The notes beneath the pieces are model-generated. The model was not told where the DNA came from, made no database searches, and saw only the letters and a list, made by a program, of their open reading frames with translations. A program made the translations under genes and the position numbers. This document shows, piece by piece, positions 33,690-45,449 of a DNA stretch of 64,000 nucleotides. This DNA is from Hemerocallis citrina. Taxonomy: Eukaryota; Streptophyta; Magnoliopsida; Asparagales; Asphodelaceae. Position 1 is the first letter of the stretch. Each line of letters begins with the position of its first letter. The stretch lies in the NCBI GenBank assembly GCA_017893485.1, contig CM030366.1:181809981-181873980 (forward strand), written 5' to 3'.

Positions 33690-34040
33690 TACCAGTCGAC
33701 TATAGTAAGCATAAGTTGACTGTCCAGAAAGAATGTTCCATGATTTTAAGAAAATAAGCTAAGTGTTATAAGTTGACTTATAAAAGTCATAAGTCGACTT
33801 ACCAGAGTGTTTTAAGTTGACATAGAGAAGTCATAAGTCGACTTACCAGAGTGTTTTAAGTTGACTTAGAGAAGTCATAAGTCGACTTACCAGAGAAAAA
33901 TCTATAATAACTTTGAAAAATAAATTCTAAGAATACCAGTCGACTGAAAAGGTCCTAAGTCGACTGTCCAGAACGGATTTTCAAGAAAATTAAAGATCAT
34001 AGCAGCCGGGTCGTACCAGTCGACTGAAGGTCATGCCAGT
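33690..34040. repeat. AAGTCGACTT palindrome cluster in the solo LTR
   Basis: Many copies of the palindrome AAGTCGACTT and of CCAGTCGACTG occur within 350 bp. The cluster is conserved at 59410-59690 in the second LTR copy. Confidence 0.85.
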
Positions 34041-35669
34041 CGACTGTCGGCCTACAGACTGCATAGTTTAGGTTGTGCGCATGTCAAAACTAGGATTTTT
34101 AGGAATCAGTCATATATCAAAATAACTTTCTTTTATTTTTCCAAATCTTATTAATACCAAAATAGTTAGATTTAAACTTAGCATTTGAGAAATCCAAATT
34201 CAAACAACATCTTTTACAAAAAATCACAAATCCCCAATTTAAATCCTCATAACTCAAATCCTCAAAATATGGTCCTCTAAACCATTAATCATTCACAAAA
34301 TTTCTCAACTAATTCTCAACTATTTTCTATAGTTGATTCATAAACAAACAAATTTATCCTCAACATGGTCAAGTTGTTTTTATCCAACTCACCAATAGTC
34401 CAAAAATCTCATCTTTAATTTAATTAATGCATAACATTTGTCAAACTCAATCAAATCAACAATAATCCAAATAAATAGCCTACTCACAATTTTTATTAGG
34501 TTTCTAACAATCAAAAATCATTCACATACGAATATCTAGGGTTCTTCTCAAAGATCCAATTTCTCATCCATCCATACATATACACATTCAGCATCCAAAT
34601 CAATCTAAACATTTATATCATTCTCAAATGACATACACGAATCAAAGAGAAAAAACAAAACAACCAAACAATTATATCTACTCATCTACAACATACACAA
34701 ACAAAATAAAACAAAACAATGTCACTCACATATTTGGAGAGATCAAGCGAATATCACGAAGCACGATGAAGAATCCCCTCTTTGCAAAGAATCCAAGATC
34801 TCTTCTTCAATCACCAAGAAAATAAAAATATAATAAAACTTGTGTTGTGCAGCGAATGACAGCTGCACACCCTCTTTTATACGGGCCGGAAATAAGGAAT
34901 TAGGGTTTTAGAAATACTTTTGCAAAAGAATCCTTCCAAAATATAACTTTACATATATAACCCTCTCTTAGTTAAAATAGGTTAACTAAATCAAAACCAA
35001 ATCAAATCTTTTTATCACTGAGTTGTCCAGCAATCCAGTACAGCCCAGTAAATAAGAAAAATTCGGATTTACAACTCAGGGTGGCAATTTTGCACAAAAG
35101 CCCTCCCTTTTGTAATATTTGCAAATACATCATAAAATATTCATAAAAATTCAGAAAAATCAGAAATAATATCTAATAATACATATTATATTTTCCAATC
35201 TAAATATTTGACTTTTACTTTCCAGAAAATATTTGCACAAGATCCAACATAAATTTCATATTTGCAAAAACACCATATTTATTTAAATCTTTACCAAATC
35301 AACTCCAAATAAAATTTAAATATACTTTAATTTAAATGATGATCATGGAAAGCCCAAAAATCAATAAAAATGAATTTTCATAATTTATTCCAGATCCAAA
35401 CGGCTTTTTACATAAAAGCTCTTCTCTTTCGAGATATTTATAAAAATAATTTCTCTACTCAGAAAAATTCCAAATTTTAGAATATACTCCATAATTAGTA
35501 TGAGAACTTATTAAAAATATAAAATTGGATATTTACACCAAAAATATTTGCACGTGTTTCGCACGTGTAAAAAGATAAACCTTCAGAAAATATTTATTAA
35601 ATCTCCAGAAAATCATTTTAATTCATTTTCAAATATTTAAAATAATATTTGAAAATACGGGGTACTAAA

Positions 35670-36083
35670 CCCCCCCCCCCCCCCCCCCCCCCCCAACTCC
35701 AACCTTCGAAACCCAATCGAGAACTCGAAACCCTAGTTCTCCGTTTAAATCCGTACACATCACTGACAATATCTACGTCGTACAATTCCGCATTGTGCAA
35801 TGTAATCGAAAATTTTCTCTTCGTATATTTGACCCTAATTGCTTACTATTCATAATCAATTACGACACAAGTTATTTTTTAAATTTATTTTTTTGATGTG
35901 TAGCTATATAGATGTAGTTGTTTGATGTGTATAGAATGTAGTTGTTTGATGTGTAGCTATATAGATGTAGTTATTTGATGTGTATAGAATGTAGTTTGAT
36001 GTTTGTAATTGGTAGAATTATAGATATAGTTATTGTTATTTCCTCAATTTATAGAAGTTGTTGTAGTTGTTGTTTGATAATTG
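35670..36083. other. Poly-C run, leader-like DNA, short tandem repeat
   Basis: About 24 C (35671-35694) follow the LTR end. The stretch to 35860 resembles a CCCTAG-containing plant 5' leader. At 35895-36010 a TTTGATGTGTAGCTATATAG-like unit of roughly 30 bp recurs several times. Confidence 0.5.
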
Positions 36084-36365
36084 TAAAACCGCACAAACGA
36101 CAACAAAAACCATGAAACTCTCCGAGTAGGTTGGATTCCCACATACAAGCTAATGCAACTTGTAGAAGTGAGTTTCGAATCACGGTTTGCGAGATACAGC
36201 AATGTATCACTTTATTACAAGCAACAAAAAAATGAAAAAAAAGTGATATCAAACCGTGAGTCGAAACTCACTTCTACAAGTTGTGTTACCTTATGTGTGG
36301 TGAATCCGACCTACTCGCAAATTTTCAGAATTTTTGGCTGTTGTCTGTGCGGTTCTCTCGCGTAT
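36084..36365. mobile_element. MITE-like inverted repeat (ACCGCACA ends)
   Basis: AAAACCGCACAAACGACAAC on the left pairs with GTTGTCTGTGCGGTT on the right. The inner arms share GAAGTGAGTTTCGA..CACGGTTTG. The hinge lies near 36225. Confidence 0.65.
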
Positions 36366-36434
36366 CTCTTACGTATCAAATAACAACTAAAACAACAATT
36401 ATAATTTTGGATATTTTAAGTACGAAAACATAGA

Positions 36435-36604
36435 AAGCCGCATGGATGATCCAAACCGTTATTTATCACTTTAAGAGAGTTAACTGAAAATTGACTTGAT
36501 TTTATTTAAACTAATTTAGACTTGTAGATTAATATAAATAGTTTGGATCATCCATGTGATGCCAGAATGGCCGTTTGCATGCGTAGACGTTTACAATGGA
36601 AAAT
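36435..36604. mobile_element. Fragment of the CATTGCAAACG MITE family
   Basis: GCATGGATGATCCAAACCGT pairs with GTTTGGATCATCCATGTGAT, and the right end AACGGCC..CGTTTACAATGG inverted resembles the end of the MITE at 10570. The left tip is missing. Confidence 0.55.
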
Positions 36605-37420
36605 CTCCCTAGATTTTGGAGAGCCAAAATGGGGGAAAAAAAGTTTGCTATGGTGCAGGCGTATGCACTAGTGGACTGGGTAGCCTATAAAGAAGACTGC
36701 TCAGATGCAAAAGGAACCTTTTGGTCAACTTGAAATGCCGGAAGTTAGGACTTCTGAAAAGGCTAAGGCTTAGAGGCTATGCATCTGATATGCTCGAAGA
36801 TATTCCTGAGGGAGCAAGGTACCGAATTTTTAATTGATACTGTCATCCCAGAAACTGTTCTAGTGGCAAAATAATTTAAGTGCCTTTTGAACCTGACCTT
36901 GTGCAAACGGGGAAAATTCAGTTTAAAATGTTTTGGTTTGAAGCAGGAAATGACTAATCTGCCCTTGGATGTATACCCTGTTCTTACTGCCAAAAATAAA
37001 GACCTTTGCTTCTGTCTTCAAAAGGAACTTCAACTATGTCCCCTTTTTACTATACCTCCCATCCAAATCATCAGCAGTCAAGACTTATATCCTATAAAGC
37101 AAATTTATCACCTTCTAGTTGCTAGATAGAGGCAGACAGTCTCTGAAATTAATATAGATATTACTGCATGTGATGCTCCAGTTACAAGGGCTGGAGGTTG
37201 GCACAAAAATTGGCAGGAGTAATCTCAATTCATAACATGAAATTTTTCCTTCAAAAAAAAAAAATTCATGACATGAAATTTTCATTTACTTAATAAGATC
37301 AAGGAAAATCATAGAATGTGGATTTACATGAAGTAGCTCAGTCTAGTAGTCTTCCCTTTCTAACTCACACCATTTTATCATCAACATGGTGTAGAAATAG
37401 TCTTCCATTACCAATTTATT
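36605..37420. other. No clear gene; possible exon debris
   Basis: Short open stretches (e.g. 36632-36730 and 36755-36830, plus strand) look codon-like but end in stops and match no family I recognise. A direct repeat ATTCAT.ACATGAAATTT flanks an A run (37228-37280), suggesting a tiny retroposed scrap. Confidence 0.35.
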
Positions 37421-37431
37421 AAACTCATTTA

Positions 37432-37593
37432 ATAAGCTTTTTCGGTGATGAGCAAAAAAATCGGAAGTTCAAATCCCATCAGTATTAAAAAATTTCCTAT
37501 TAATACACATATGGAGTAAGCATATGGAGTAGGCGTGAGTGCTTGCAAGGCTACAAGCCTACAACCTTGTTAAAAAAAAAAAAAAAAATCATC
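37432..37593 (+). mobile_element. SINE-like retroposon
   Basis: The exact 11-bp direct repeat AAACTCATTTA flanks it (37421-37431 and 37594-37604). A Pol III B-box-like word AGTTCAAATCCCA lies at 37466-37478 and the 3' end is a run of A (from about 37572). Size near 160 bp fits plant SINEs. The A-box is only weakly visible near 37440. Confidence 0.65.
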
Positions 37594-37955
37594 AAACTCA
37601 TTTACTGAACAGTTCCAAAAGATTATGCCAACCTGGCTGGCTTTGGAACTTTATGCAACTTAATTTCACTACAGTCCATGAAACAAAATTTGGTTAAGAC
37701 AGCTATCTTTATAGTCAATATATCTATGTCACATTAAAGAGTAGAGATAAACACTAGAGAATTCATCACATTAAAGAGTAGTACGTAGAGATAAACACTA
37801 GAGAATTCTAGTTTCATACATAAGTTTGAAACTTTCAGACAATAATTAAAAACTAAACAAGCTTCAAACAAAGACGTACTACATCAAAGCAAACGACAAA
37901 AGATAAAAACTCAAAGAACATAAAGGCAAAGCCAGAAACAGCAGGCAAAACAAGC

Positions 37956-39251
37956 CTAGTTTATATTACTACAAGTTCCAAACAGAAAAGAAGTAGAAGA
38001 TGAAGTTCTGGGTCTCTTGTTGTTGCTTAGAACTGGAGCATTGATTTGAGGAACCATGAATGAATCATCACTCCACCTCCCCCTTCCGCCTTTACTTCCG
38101 TGGCTCCTATTCGCTTCCTTAACACTGAATCCTTGATTGAACTGAACCAAGCTATTAACTCCATTAGAGATGAGATTCTGAGGTTGAATCTGAGGAACAT
38201 GAGGTACCCAGATGGGGAAATCCTCAGGAAAACCCAGTTCAGGTTCCAGAGATGGCATCAACTCATCACTCTGCTGCCAAAAAGACAAAAAAAAAAAAAA
38301 AAAAAAAAAAAAAGTTGAGTAAAAATGGAACAAACCAATGAGTCCAATTCTTGAGTATACCTTGAAGAGTACATCATTAGCCTCGTCGACGAGCAAATCT
38401 TCAACCCGGTAACCTGGTAGCATCTTGATCAGGTACTCTGATATGCTGCTGCTGCTGCTGCTGCTGCTGTTAGTACTAATCAGTACTGGTGACTGTTCAG
38501 TAATTATAGACATGTTTTTAAGGGTTTTTTCTGATTTCTCTGAGTCTGAATTCAAGTTGGTGGTGGTTTTATCTACTAAATCATTTGGAGAAGTAGAAGA
38601 TAAGGGCTTGGGTGAGAGTCTGGTGGCAGTGAGTAGAAACCTGCTGTGTTTCATGGTCAGTTCATTGGCAGTGTGAATGGAAGCATCACAGTCTGTGCAT
38701 AAGATTGCTCTGTCCTCTTGGCAGAAAATTGAGCCTCTCTTTTCCTTTTTTTTTTGAAAAAAAAAAAAAGTCAAATACACATAATACATATATTTTCATT
38801 TCAGTCTTCATAAAATAAGAAATTAAGAATTAGACATGCCCGCCGCAGGTTTGTAAATTGTTCTGTTATTTCTTTAGAGAGAGAGAGAGAGAGAGAGTAA
38901 AGGGTTGATTTTCATGAAAAAATTCTTTTTATTTTGTCCACTAGAAGCAGAAATCAAGAACTCAATATTTTAGCAGAAAGCAGTTTTCTTACAAATAAGA
39001 AATAAATCATTTTGTGCATAAGATGTTATCATTTCATTTCATTGTTTCTTAATCATTAATGAAAATACCTTGCAAATATCACAGAGAGGGTGAGATTCTG
39101 GCAGGGAAGAGAGAGACAGACGGCGATGTTTTCCAGCAAGCTTGTTAGCATGATGGACGCGGTGGTCGCAGGCAGCGCAAAGAGCGGCCTCGTCGGGGCA
39201 GCAGAAGACAGAGGCCTCATCTCTGCTGCAAACATCACACTGTATCTTCAT
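37956..39251 (-). CDS. BBX20/21-like: Double B-box zinc finger protein, BBX20/21-like, three exons
   Basis: Exons 39069-39251, 38361-38744, 37956-38273 join in phase 0 to about 294 residues. B-box 1 (residues 1-47: CDVCSRDEASVFCCPDEAAL, then CDHRVHHANKLAGKH) and B-box 2 (about 57-100: CDIC..FCQEDRAILCTDCDASIH) keep all expected zinc ligands. There is no CCT domain, which places it in the two-B-box-only class. The middle motif SEYLIKMLPGYRVEDLL and the C-terminal VP-type motif MVPQINAPVL near basic residues match BBX20/BBX21 proteins, light-signalling transcription regulators that work with HY5 and are targeted by COP1. A Ser run (38446-38472) is encoded by AGC repeats. Exon 3 has a CAGCAG double acceptor, so one residue may vary. 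No lesions are seen. Confidence 0.9.
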
Positions 39252-39484
39252 CCCAATTAATCTTGAATAGAGAGAAGAGAGATGAAAGAGAGATCTAAGA
39301 TAATTAGGTGCTTGGTCAATGGAGATATCAAATATAGGGGGGAAGAGAGAGAGAGAGAGAGAGTGTAGAGAGAGAGAGAGTTTGGGAAAGAGAGCTTAGA
39401 TTGGCATTAGCTAGAATAATTGTTTATCTGTCCTGGTTTTTTTTATTTAAAAAATTAAAATAAAATACAATTTGATATTTTTGA
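39252..39484 (-). promoter_or_regulatory. BBX 5' leader and proximal promoter, GA-rich
   Basis: Several (GA)n runs (39345-39382) lie 95-130 bp upstream of the start codon, on the strand giving CT-rich transcript. AT-rich DNA follows until a transposon border at 39485, so the proximal promoter is at most about 230 bp of non-transposon DNA. Confidence 0.5.
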
Positions 39485-40319
39485 GAAAATTTTGCGGCCC
39501 CACTTTTTGAAAATATTTAGCGCTCTGCCATACTTTCAAAAACAGCATAAACCGTTATTAAAAATAACAGTATAAGTTATTTACGTGCCGTTATTTTCAA
39601 TAACGGCATCTATATTTAAAAAAAGTGTCATGCCGTTATTTAGAATAACGACATAGGTTATTTTAATTTTCGACAGCTTATAGTATCCATTTAGAGAAAA
39701 AATTGCGAGTATGAAAACCTTATAACAGATACCGTTATTTCAAATAACGACATTCTCAATACTGATGCCGTTATTTGGAATAACGACATAAGTTATAACT
39801 TTTTTATATAAAAAAGTAACTTATTGTTCATCATCTCTCACGAATAAGTTTAAAAAAAAAAAATTATAACTGATGCCGTTATATGGAATAACGACATCAG
39901 TTATAATTTTTTTTTATAAAAAACTTATTATTCATTCTCTCTGTTTCCAAACAACGACAAGAGTTCATTTATATATAACTGATGCCGTTATCTTCAATAA
40001 CGGCATCAGTCATTCGAATGTCGTTATTCAGGATAACGGCATTATTTATAAGTTTTTTTTCCACTTAGAATTTTTTAAAGTTAGAAGATTTACTTGTTAG
40101 AGAAATATACTGATGCTGTTATTCCAAATAACAGCATGAAAAAAAAATATAAAATAGATGTCATTATTGGAAATAACGGCACATAAATAACCTATACCGT
40201 TATTTCCAATAACGGTTTATGATGACGTGTCCTAAACAGAGGCAGATCGCTAATTGTTTTCGAAAGTGGAGCATAGCGCCAAATATTTTCAAAAAGTGGG
40301 GCAGTACGGCAAAATTTTC
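39485..40319. mobile_element. Mutator-like hairpin element, AACGGCAT type, copy 2
   Basis: Ends GAAAATTTTGCGGCCCCAC and GTGGGGCAGTACGGCAAAAT match copy 1 (15074-15953). An exact 9-bp duplication TATTTTTGA flanks it (39476-39484, 40320-40328). The inside is the same series of GCCGTTATT palindromes. Confidence 0.85.
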
Positions 40320-40783
40320 TATTTTTGATGGATTAGAAATTGAGCAGTATTAATTGAACCACGCAACTATAAACCATTTTGTATTAGTAGCATCTTCCTT
40401 AATAGTGCTGAATGAGGATTCTTTTACCATTTAAGTAGCATAGTGGGTACGTTAAACCATTTTGTATTAGTACGTAGCATATTCCTTAATAGTGCTGAAT
40501 GAGGATTCTTTTGCCATTTATGCTATTGAGAAGGGAGCCTCTCGTTGATACTCAGCCTGCCCAACCAGTACAAGACGCTTCTGGTTAATGGTAATAGATA
40601 ATTCTTCTTCTCCCTTTTTTAAAAATAGTTTTCTGTTCTCTAAGTCTCTGGATGTACTAGTATAGCGGGCAATTTTAAATCTTAAACTGATTAATTAAGA
40701 GCAGTAGTTATTGGATTTATGTCTTGCATATTAGGTTTGATATGATAAAAAAATGAAGGAGCAAAAAAATAATCCGAACTGAA

Positions 40784-41372
40784 TGTTAGAAGAAGAAAGG
40801 AGTAGCATCAACAGACAGAGACAACAACAGGTTGCAGTCGACTGCATTAGATCAGGTTGCTCTCCGACTTGGTTGAAACAAAGCAGTCGGCCGCAAGCGG
40901 TGCAACAACACATATTGGGCCGATTCTAGGAGAATTATTTGAGCTCAGTTTATTCTATAAGTTAGATCGTACGCTCATATCGTGTGACTTTCTCTTCAGG
41001 GTATTTTAGACGGTTATTGTATCAAGACTACAACCTAGAATTTCTGTAGAACTCTATATAATATTGTAGTGGCCTCCATTGAGAGGTATGCCAAAAGTAT
41101 CAAGTACTTTATATGAGAGTTTTCCACTATAAACAATAAATATCTTCTAATGAAGCTTGAGAGATAGATAAGTTCTTGTTGAGAGTGATTGTAACTCTTA
41201 TATTTACTTTAGTTGAATAATCTTGGTTATTTCTCTCCCGGATTAGGTTCGTCCGAACCGAGATAAAATTGTGTGCTTTGTGTGTTTGGTTTGGGCTACT
41301 TACTTGATTGTTTGTATTGATCGGTTATCGACTTATCTTCAACATCTTTCGCTGCTAGCTAAATTCCTAACA
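40784..41372 (+). mobile_element. Solo LTR-like copia sequence, unit 1
   Basis: TGTTAG start and CTAACA end enclose 589 bp with an AAAATTGTGTGCTTTGTGTG-type LTR tail. Flanking bases do not form a clear duplication, so the borders are tentative. It is related to the LTR at the window's right edge (ACAAGTTAGATTGTACG versus ATAAGTTAGATCGTACG). Confidence 0.5.
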
Positions 41373-41479
41373 CAACTTGTAGGCCATAAAGAGATTTGCT
41401 GAATCTAGAGGGACATTACTCCTTTCATATGTAAACTGTTGAAGATTATGAAAAATAATAATAAGGAAAAAAATTAGGG

Positions 41480-41683
41480 TTAATATTCTAAACTAAGGTG
41501 TTTGTGATATTTATCCTATGTATCAAGATTAAAATACCTAGAATACTATTACAAGCCAGTATTTATAGGATAAATACTGGTTTGGGTACTGGGTTCTAAA
41601 CCCACTCAACCCACGATCCAATATCAATACAATTAGTACATGTAACACACGTATTACCGATAAAATAATGTTATACATAATTG
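41480..41683 (-). mobile_element. Copia-type LTR remnant, cut by the duplication
   Basis: It matches 43375-43616 and, inverted, 9818-10060; its outer end is lost at the duplication junction. Confidence 0.55.
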
Positions 41684-42218
41684 AAATAACGACATCAGTT
41701 ATAAATTTTTTTAATAAAAAATTAACTTATTATTCATCATTTCTGACGAACAAGTTAAAAAAAAAAAAATTATAACTGATGCCGTTATTTGGAATAACGA
41801 CATCAGTTATAATTTTTTGTTTTTTTTGTTTTTTAAACTTATTATTCATTCTCTCTGTTTTCAAACAACGACAAGAGTTCATTTATATATATAACGGCAT
41901 CAGTCATTCGAATGCCGTTATTCAGGATAACGGCATTATTTATAAATTTTTTTCACACTTTTTATTTTTTAAAGTTAGAAGATTCACACTTGTAAGAGAA
42001 ATATACTGATGCCGTTATTCCAAATAACGGCATGAAAAAAAAATATAAAATAGATGTTGTTATTAGAAATAACGGCACGTAAATAACCTATGCCGTTATT
42101 TCCAATAACGGTTTATGCTGACGAGTCCTAAACAGTGACAGATCGCTAATTGTTTTCGGAAGTGGGGCAGAGCACCAAATATTTTCAAAAAGTGGGACAG
42201 TACCGCAAAATTTTCTAT
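41684..42218. mobile_element. Partial AACGGCAT hairpin element (duplicated copy)
   Basis: The right two thirds of the 39485-40319 element, created by the tandem duplication; it lacks the left terminus. Confidence 0.8.
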
Positions 42219-42677
42219 TTTTTATGGATTAGAAATTGAGCAGTATTAATTGAACCACGCAACTATAAACCATTTTGTATTAGTAGCATCTTCCTTAATA
42301 GTGCTGAATGAGGATTCTTTTGCCATTTAAGTAGCATAGTGGGTACGTTAAACCATTTTGTATTAGTACGTAGCATCTTCCTTAATAGTGCTGAATGAGG
42401 ATTCTTTTGCCATTTATGCTATTGAGAAGGGAGCCTCTCGTTGATACTCAGCCTGCCCAACCAGTACAAGACGCTTCTGGTTAATGGTAATAGATAATTC
42501 TTCTTCTCCCTTTTTTAAAAATAGTTTTCTGTTCTCTAGTCTCTGGATGTACTAGTATAGCGGGCAATTTTAAATCTTAACTAATTAATTAAGAGTAGTA
42601 GTTATTGGAGTTATGTCTTGTATATTAGATTTGATATGATAAAAAAATGATGGAGCAAAAAAATAATTCGAACTGAA

Positions 42678-43268
42678 TGTTGGAAGAAGAAAGGAGTAGC
42701 ATCAACAGACAGAGACAACAACAGGTTGCAGTTGACTGCATTAGATCAGGTTGCTCTCCGACTTGGTTGAAACAAAGCAGTCGGCCGCAAGCGGTGCAAC
42801 AACACATATTGGGCCGATTCTCGGAGAATTATTTGAGCTCAGTTTATTCTATAAGTTAGATCGTACGCTCATATCGTGTGACTTTCTCTTCAGGGTATTT
42901 TAGACGGTTATTGTATCAAGACTACAACCTAGAATTTCTGTAGAACTCTATATAATATTGTAGTGGCCTCCATTGAGAGGTATGCCAAAAGTATCAAGTA
43001 CTTTATATGAGAGTTTTCCACTGAAAACAACAAATATCTTCTAATGAAGCTTGAGAGATAGATAAGTTCTTGCTGAGAGTGATTGTAACTCTTATATTTA
43101 CTTTAGTTGAATAATATCTTGGTTATTTCTCTCCCGGATTAGGTTCGTCCGAACCAGGATAAAATTGTGTGCTTTGTGTGTTTGGTTTGGGCTACTTACT
43201 TGATTGTTTGTATTGATCGGTTATCGACTTATCTTCAACATCTTTCGCTGCTAGCTAAATTCCTAACA
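42678..43268 (+). mobile_element. Solo LTR-like copia sequence, unit 2
   Basis: Duplicate of 40784-41372, with TGTTGG start and CTAACA end. Confidence 0.5.
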
Positions 43269-43374
43269 CAACTTGTAGGCCATAAAGAGATTTGCTGAAT
43301 CTAGAGGGACATTACTCCTTTCATATGTAAACTGTTGAAGATTATGAAAGATAATAATAAGGAAAAAAAATTAG

Positions 43375-43616
43375 GGTTAATATTCTAAACTAAGGTGTTT
43401 GTGATATTTATCCTATGTATCAAGATTAAAATACCTAGAATACTATTACAAGCCAGTATTTATAGGATAAATACTGGTTTGGGTACTGGGTTCTAAACCC
43501 ACTCAACCCACGATCCAATATCAATACAATTAGTACATGTAACACACGTATTACCAATAAAATAATGTTATACATAATATTATTTATATAGTGAAAATAT
43601 AGATGTATTTCCAACA
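43375..43616 (-). mobile_element. Copia-type LTR remnant, complete outer end
   Basis: On the minus strand it starts TGTTGGAAATACATC, equivalent to the start of the remnant at 9818. Confidence 0.55.
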
Positions 43617-43782
43617 TAAACTTGAAACTCATTACTAGGGTGAGGACAACATAACCTTGTAAGTTTGAGTAGACCGTAGATTTGTGTTAATAATTATACT
43701 TAGTCTAGAAGTTGTTATTAATATCTTTAAGTCATTAAACAGCAGAAGTACAAGTTAAACACGCTTGGATACTACAAACAGT

Positions 43783-43986
43783 GAAGAAAAACAGATTTTG
43801 AGGGAAAATGATTCTTATTATTGTTAACTTCTTATTCTTTACTGTATATATCTATATATAAGAATTACATTCTTGGAGGACAAGTGAGGAGATTGAGAGA
43901 AGATTGGAGGATGAGAGATTTGGGGAATCTATTTCCTATAGATTAGGAAACAGAATATACATATTAGTACTTTCTACATTTCAACA
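43783..43986 (-). repeat. Copia 3' LTR
   Basis: Matches 57415-57618. The polypurine tract CTTGAGGGGGAG (minus strand, 43987-43998) lies directly beside it. Confidence 0.9.
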
Positions 43987-43989
43987 CTC

Positions 43990-45449
43990 CCCCTCAAGTT
44001 GGTGCATAGATATTGATCATGCCCAACTTGTCAACAAATTTCAAGAAGAGCCGACTCGAAACTGTCTTGGTCAGGATATCTGCGAGCTGATCTTCTAACT
44101 TTACTTTAGATATCTCAATGACTTTCTCATCCAATTTCTCCTTGATGAAGAATCTATCCACCTCTACATGTTTTGTCCTATCATGTTGAACTGGATTGGT
44201 GGCAATATCACATGCTGCTTGACTGTCACAATACACCTTCATAGGTTCATTCAGACTACAGCCTAAGTCCTGCAACAAGAGTTTCAGCCATAAAGCTTTC
44301 GCTATAAATAGAGCTACTCCGCGATACTCAACCTCTGCACTAGAGCGTGTAACAACATTTTGCTTCTTACTTCTCTACGTAACTAGATTTCCTCCAACAA
44401 ATGTGAAATATCTTGAAGTGGAGCGCCTATCAATTATAGATCCTGCCCAATCAGCATCAATATATGCCTCAACCTTCAAGTGACCATATTTCGCAAATAG
44501 GATCCCTTTTCCTGGAGCAGACTTAATATATCTCAGAATTCTCATCACTATATCCATGTGGTGTTCCTGAGGTGCATGCATAAACTGACTTACCACACTT
44601 AAAGCATATGATAAATATGGCCGTGTATGCGCAAGATACATCAGTCGTCTGACCAATCTCTGATATCTTTCCTTATCACAAGGCACATGATTAGATTCGT
44701 TGCACAGTTTCAGTCCTTCTTCTAATGATGTACCAATCGGCTGACAAGCAGACATTTCAGTTTTCTTCAATAAATCGAGAGCATACTTTCTTTGAGACAT
44801 AAATATACCATTTCTTGAGCGAGAAACTTCAATATCAAGGAAATATCTCAAAGAGCCAAGATCCTTCATTTTGAATTCTTGTGACAAGTAATTTTTCAAT
44901 ACCATTCTCTCCTCAGGATCATTTCCAGTTACTATCATGTCATCCACATATATAATGAGAGCAGTAATCTTACCTTCTTTCCTTTTCAGGAATATGGTAT
45001 GATCTGAATTACTCTGACAATATTCGAATGTCCTCATTGATTTTGTAAACCTCCCAAACCAAGCTCTTGGTGACTGTTTGAGACCATATAGTGCCTTCCT
45101 TAACCGACACACTTTATTACTGTGTTGGACTGGTCTATTTGATCCTGGCGGTAGATCCATATAAACCTCTTCTATCAATTCCCCATGCAGAAATGCATTC
45201 TTCACATCAAATTGCTCCAACGACCAGTCAAGATTTGCAGCAAGTGACAGTAGAACTCGAACAGTGTTGAACTTTGCCACAGGTGCAAATGTTTCGTTAT
45301 AATCAATTCCATACGTTTGAGTGTACCCTTTGGCAATTAGCCTTGCCATGTATCACTCTATCGAACCATCCGACTTATATTTCACAGTATAAATCCATCT
45401 GCATCCTACGGGCTTCTTTCCAGCTGGCAGCTCGACTATTTCCCAAGTC
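43990..45449 (-). pseudogene. Copia reverse transcriptase and RNase H, 3' part
   Basis: The 324-codon frame at 44375-45349 reads MARLIAKGYTQTYGIDYNET, GVLLxxA-type core, the catalytic IIYVDDMIVTG, then RNase H DADWAGS. A frame break near 44375 separates the RNase H end (44278-43994), which holds DSQAACDIATNP, HDRTKHVEVDRFFIKEKL and ADILTK. The upstream part continues at 53425 beyond the gypsy insertion. Confidence 0.88.

Larger units (their letters stand above)
32325..35669 (-). mobile_element. 3.3-kb solo LTR of a Ty3/gypsy-like family
   Basis: It is an inverted relative of 57706-60978 over its whole length. Ends are TGTAGCACCTCGAATTT and GGGGTACTAAA (the latter decayed from a GGGGTATTACA form). 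Cytosine runs flank both sides, so any 5-bp duplication would be CCCCC. No internal retroviral genes are present. On the minus strand a TATAAAAGAGGG box lies near 34875, with AAGTCGACTT palindromes (33690-34040) and a tandem hairpin region (33000-33310). Confidence 0.75.
39783..43576. repeat. Tandem duplication of about 1.9 kb
   Basis: Unit 1 (about 39783-41683) and unit 2 (about 41684-43576) are nearly identical over hairpin-element, LTR and spacer sequence. The left breakpoint lies inside the AACGGCAT element and the right one inside an LTR remnant, so the junction near 41683 joins the two. Only a few percent differences are visible. Confidence 0.85.

Noticed and set aside
35649..35855. Poly-Pro/poly-Gly frames at the C run
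   Set aside because: Homopolymer translation.
40731..42859. Cys-rich 60-codon frames in both duplication units
   Set aside because: They lie within LTR-like DNA, on either strand, with no homology beyond the duplication.
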